The position numbers and the translations under genes are program-made. Under the pieces are notes generated by a model. It saw nothing but the letters and a program-made list of their open reading frames with translations. It was not told where the DNA came from and did not search any database. DNA of 64,000 nt from Streptomyces sp. SDr-06 (GTDB lineage: Bacteria > Actinomycetota > Actinomycetes > Streptomycetales > Streptomycetaceae), in the NCBI RefSeq assembly GCF_003324565.1, contig NZ_QOLA01000001.1, positions 434,001 to 498,000 of the forward strand, given 5' to 3'. Positions 61,375-64,000 of this stretch are shown piece by piece; position 1 is the first letter of the stretch; each line of letters opens with the position of its first letter.

Positions 61375-61388
61375 TAGAACGTGTTCCA
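61375..61388. promoter_or_regulatory. KstR-like operator upstream of the FadE26-like gene
   Basis: TAGAACGTGTTCCA matches TNNAACNNGTTNNA at all fixed positions and its A-A-C-G-T-G-T-T centre equals the strongest mycobacterial KstR sites. It is 40 bases from the GTG start at 61335. Confidence 0.75.
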
Positions 61389-61633
61389 AGAATCTGGAAG
61401 GGGAGCGCGGCCGCGGAGCCCGCGCGGGCCGACCGGCGGCACCGCCCGGACGGCTCCGCCGCGCCGGCGCGCACATGCTGCGCCCGCTCCCGCACGGGCC
61501 GTCATCGCGGAGGGGCATCGAGGGTCACCCGATCGACCGCGTGCGGTGGCCCGGGGCGGTGCCCGCGGTGAGCATGGCCGAGGCGTCTGCGCCGCGTCCG
61601 TCCACCCCTCGCGCACCCCGACCGGAGGCTCCC

Positions 61634-62053
61634 GTGATCACTGCCCGCGACCTGATGACGGCGGACGTCCGCTGCGTCCCGGCGTCCGAGACCCTGGACC
61701 GCGCCGCCCAGTTGATGCGCGACCACGGGATCGGCGCGCTGCCGGTCAAGGGCGGCGACGGCGAGCTCACCGGCATCGTGACCGACCGCGACATCGTGGT
61801 GAAGGCCCTCGCCGCGGGGAAGGACGCGTCGAAGGTGACCGCGGGTGAGCTCACCGACGGCGTCGTGCACACCGTCGACGCGGGCGCCGAGGCCGCCCTG
61901 GCGGTCAAGGCGATGAGCCGGGCGCGGATCCGCCGGATCGTGGTGGTCGAGGACGGTGCGCCGGTCGGCATGATCACCGAGGCGGACCTGGCGCGCAAGC
62001 TCACCGCGGAGGCCTTCTCGTCGTACGCGGGCCAGGTGTACGCGACCCCCTGA
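61634..62053 (+). CDS. CBS-domain pair protein
   Basis: 139 residues from the GTG at 61634 (GGAGG at 61624-61628). Two CBS motifs: M-T-A-D-V-R-C-V with I-V-T-D-R-D-I-V-V-K-A-L, then V-K-A-M-S-R with I-T-E-A-D-L-A-R. CBS pairs bind adenine nucleotides and often regulate enzymes or channels. The target is unknown. It is divergent from the FadE26-like gene, across about 300 bases. Confidence 0.85.
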   Translation: MITARDLMTADVRCVPASETLDRAAQLMRDHGIGALPVKGGDGELTGIVTDRDIVVKALAAGKDASKVTAGELTDGVVHTVDAGAEAALAVKAMSRARIRRIVVVEDGAPVGMITEADLARKLTAEAFSSYAGQVYATP

Positions 62054-62176
62054 CCTGTCCCGTCGACCGGCCGGGTGGGGCCCCGTGGAGAGGTGCGGAC
62101 GGGGCGTGTGGGCCGGATGCGGTGCGGGTAGGCGGGGGCGAGAATGGTGCATTACCGGACGAACGTAGGAGGCGGT

Positions 62177-62377
62177 ATGAACGACCGGCCCGATTCCAGC
62201 CCGCAGCCCGACCCCGTGACCCCCGACGCCCTGCTGCACACGGGATCCGGGGGCGAGGTCACCGCCGAGGACCTCGTGCTCGCGTCCGGGCGGGACATCA
62301 CCCCGCAGAACCTGGCCTGGGCCGAGCGCAAGCTGGCCGCGGAGGGTCCCGCCGCCCTCGACAAGCTGCTCCCTTGA
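62177..62377 (+). CDS. Small conserved hypothetical protein
   Basis: 66 residues from the ATG at 62177, directly behind GTAGGAGGC. Acidic N-terminal half (P-D-S-S-P-Q-P-D-P-V-T-P-D-A-L-L), then E-V-T-A-E-D-L-V-L-A-S-G-R-D-I-T-P-Q-N-L-A-W-A-E-R-K-L. Length and pattern are those of small conserved actinomycete proteins of unknown function. No signal or membrane segment. The bidirectional terminator at 62417-62446 follows. Confidence 0.7.
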   Translation: MNDRPDSSPQPDPVTPDALLHTGSGGEVTAEDLVLASGRDITPQNLAWAERKLAAEGPAALDKLLP

Positions 62378-62416
62378 GGCTTTCCGGGGCGTGACGGCCC
62401 AGCGGGGCGCGCCGCC

Positions 62417-62446
62417 GGGCCGGGGCGCGCCCCGGCGCCCCGGCCC
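62417..62446. terminator. Bidirectional terminator between convergent genes
   Basis: GGGCCGGGGCGC (62417-62428) and GCGCCCCGGCCC (62435-62446) are perfect complements around a GCCCCG loop. It lies between the small gene (stop 62377) and the Rho paralogue (stop 62450, minus strand). Confidence 0.85.
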
Positions 62447-62449
62447 CCG

Positions 62450-63586
62450 TCAGGCGGTGAGTCGGACGTGCCGCAGGAAGGCGGCGTTGTCCGGCGTCTG
62501 GCGGATCTTGTCCAGGAGAGCTTCGAGGGCGCCGTGCGCGTCCTGGTGGTGCAGCGCCCGGCGCAGCCCGCGCACCGCGCTCAACTCCCCAGGACTCAGC
62601 AGGAGTTCCTCGCGCCGGGTGCCGGAGGGGGCGATGTCGACGGCCGGGAAGAGCCGCTTGTCGGCGAGGGCCCGGGCCAGCCGCAGCTCCATGTTGCCGG
62701 TGCTCTTGAGCTCTTCGAAGAAGTAGTCGTCGGCGCGCGAGCCGGTCTCGACCAGAGCGGTCGCCAGGATCGTCAGGGAACCGGCCTCCTCGGTGCGGCG
62801 TGCCGCGCCGAACAGCCGCTTGGGGCCGTGCAGGGCGGCGGCGTCGACCCCGCCGCTGAGGGTGCGCCCGCCCGGCCCCGCCGCGTTGTTGTGGGCGCGG
62901 CACAGCCGGGTGAGCGAGTCCAAGAGGACGACGACGTCCCTGCCCTGCTCGACCAGGCGCTTGGCGCGCTCGATCGCGAGCTCGGCGAGCGCGATGTGCT
63001 CCTTCGCGGGCCGGTCGAAGGTCGAGGCGAACACCTCGCCCTGGACCGATCGCCGCATGTCGGTGACCTCCTCGGGCCGTTCGTCGACCAGCAGCACCAT
63101 GAGATGGCACTCGGGGTGGTTGTGGGCGACGGCCGCGGCCAACTCCTTGAGCACCGCGGTCTTTCCGGCCTTGGGCGGCGCCACGATCAGCCCGCGCTGC
63201 CCCTTGCCGACGGGGGCGACCAGGTCGATGACGCGCGTCGTGAGCCGGTCGGCCCGGGTCTCCAGGCGCAGCCGCTCACGCGGGTGCAGCGGGGTGAGGT
63301 CGGCGAAGTGCGGCCGACGGCGCAGCTCCTGGACGGGGGCGCCGTTGACACGTACGACGCGTTCGGGCGTGGCGCCCTCGCATTCGACGAAGTCGCCCTT
63401 GCGCAGGGCGAGTTGCTTGATCAGAGTGGGCGGCACCTTCACGTCGCCCGGGGAGGGGGCGCAGCCGGCGGTCCGCAGTCGGCCCTGGCCTCCCGTGAGG
63501 TCGAGGACCCCGGCGAGCGGGGCCTCGGTGGAGTGGTCGTGGTGGTCGTGGTGGATGGTGCGGGGGTGTTCGAGCGTGCTCAGCAC
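62450..63586 (-). CDS. rho: Short Rho paralogue lacking the helical N-terminus
   Basis: 378 residues from the GTG at 63586. ATPase core intact: G-Q-R-G-L-I-V-A-P-P-K-A-G-K-T-A-V-L (Walker A), V-L-L-V-D-E-R-P-E-E-V-T-D-M, D-S-L-T-R-L-C-R-A-H-N (Q loop), G-G-V-D-A-A-A-L-H-G-P-K-R-L-F-G-A-A-R and N-M-E-L-R-L-A-R. The cold-shock-like RNA-binding domain is present but its aromatic contacts are changed: G-G-Q-G-R-L-R where E. coli has G-F-G-F-L-R, and V-K-V-P in place of I-Y-V-S. The N-terminal helical domain is absent; the first 20 residues hold a His-Asp cluster (H-H-D-H-H-D-H). A second Rho beside a full-length one is likely, since typical Streptomyces Rho is much longer. Confidence 0.85.
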   Translation of the reverse strand: MLSTLEHPRTIHHDHHDHSTEAPLAGVLDLTGGQGRLRTAGCAPSPGDVKVPPTLIKQLALRKGDFVECEGATPERVVRVNGAPVQELRRRPHFADLTPLHPRERLRLETRADRLTTRVIDLVAPVGKGQRGLIVAPPKAGKTAVLKELAAAVAHNHPECHLMVLLVDERPEEVTDMRRSVQGEVFASTFDRPAKEHIALAELAIERAKRLVEQGRDVVVLLDSLTRLCRAHNNAAGPGGRTLSGGVDAAALHGPKRLFGAARRTEEAGSLTILATALVETGSRADDYFFEELKSTGNMELRLARALADKRLFPAVDIAPSGTRREELLLSPGELSAVRGLRRALHHQDAHGALEALLDKIRQTPDNAAFLRHVRLTA

Positions 63587-63928
63587 AGGAGGGTCCCTTC
63601 GCGCGACGGGGCGCAGGAGAAGTCCGGGCCGTACGACGGCCGGGAGGGGAACAGCGGGCGCCGCGCTGGAGGCGGCACCGGGAGGGAACGAGCACGGACG
63701 CCGCGAAGAAGGGGGCGTACACACGTGCTGAGGGCACAGTAGCACTCCTGGTAGCCGCCAGGGAGTCGGACGGCGTCCGGGAGCCTGCTCGGCTGCCCCC
63801 CGGGGGGCTGCGCCCCAGCCCCCGGGACCCCTGCCCGCCCTTCGGCTTGCGGGCCGTGGTCGCTTCTCGCGCAGTTCCCCGCGCCCCTAACAGCACCGGT
63901 GCTGGCCGGCATCGGCTGGGGCGCGGTG
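63587..63928. repeat. Intergenic stretch with a common Streptomyces intergenic element
   Basis: Gene-free. Positions 63794-63890 hold a GC palindrome (G-run/C-run around GGGGGGCTGCGCCCCAGCC) followed by the stretch CGCGCAGTTCCCCGCGCCCC. I recognise this from many Streptomyces intergenic regions as a recurrent element at gene ends. No function is known to me. It lies downstream of the partial gene ending at 63929. Confidence 0.55.
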
Positions 63929-64000
63929 TCAGAACCCGGTCGCGGCCTCGATCGTGCCGTCGGCCACGGCCGCCGCCAGGGCCGCGTGGTCGGCGGCGTT
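63929..64000 (-). CDS. Unidentified protein, C-terminal end (5' truncated by the window)
   Basis: 23 residues plus stop, read from the right edge on the minus strand: N-A-A-D-H-A-A-L-A-A-A-V-A-D-G-T-I-E-A-A-T-G-F. Too short to assign. The ending D-G-T-I-x-A-A-T-G-F occurs in several unrelated enzymes. It is included because the frame ends cleanly ahead of the intergenic element. Confidence 0.4.
   Translation of the reverse strand, partial: NAADHAALAAAVADGTIEAATGF

Overview
The window reads as a piece of a Streptomyces chromosome. Base composition is very GC-rich, many genes start with GTG, TTA codons are very rare, and genus-typical genes are present: a melC1-melC2 tyrosinase pair, an SSI-type protease inhibitor, a secreted chitinase preceded by a DasR-like site, a LAXTG surface protein and a DUF397 protein. 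I saw no rRNA, tRNA, CRISPR array, insertion sequence or prophage. The gene content (secreted enzymes, sigma factors, one terpene synthase, acyl-CoA catabolism, no ribosomal or replication genes) suits an accessory or arm-proximal region.

Layout. 1-8.4 kb: the end of a YceI-like gene, a GNAT-like protein, a membrane-anchored esterase, a signal peptidase I, an ECF sigma/membrane protein pair, a LAXTG protein, a GH18 chitinase, then a second sigma factor with two small partners. 8.4-13.5 kb: exported proteins, namely a D-Ala-D-Ala carboxypeptidase, the SSI-like inhibitor (with a TTA codon), a Ca-dependent PI-PLC and the tyrosinase operon. 13.5-16.5 kb: a methyltransferase, ABC exporter and MarR set behind a MarR-like operator. 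16.6-27.3 kb: membrane proteins, a TenA-like protein, a secreted TAP-type hydrolase, an MFS/TetR pair behind a nested dyad, a CYP105-like P450 with its 3Fe-4S ferredoxin, and CtaG. 27.5-38.5 kb: regulators (a PAS/PP2C phosphatase and an APH-like protein, both with TTA codons, an NsdA-like TPR regulator, a large LuxR-type ATPase), a PGRP-type amidase and a class I terpene synthase.

39-53.3 kb is an acyl-CoA island. Two lipid-transfer/thiolase-fold proteins, a double DUF35 protein and an enoyl-CoA hydratase lie divergent from an acyl-CoA synthetase. Gene order and sequence resemble the M. tuberculosis fadD19-echA19-Rv3521-ltp4-ltp3 steroid side-chain region. A perfect match to the KstR operator consensus lies in its divergent promoter, and another lies upstream of a FadE26-like acyl-CoA dehydrogenase at 61.3 kb. 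A second 17-bp operator type is shared by the fadD19/echA19 promoter and the nitronate monooxygenase promoter. Between them sit a tandem alpha/beta-hydrolase fusion, PaaK, two more acyl-CoA synthetases and a SigJ-type sigma factor.

53.5-64 kb: an exported serine hydrolase, an FAD oxidoreductase, a Ser/Thr kinase fused to TPR repeats, an MpaB-like oxygenase, the FadE26-like enzyme, a CBS protein, a small conserved protein, a short Rho paralogue whose RNA-binding aromatics are substituted, and the end of an unidentified gene. Strong hairpins without T-tracts mark many gene ends.
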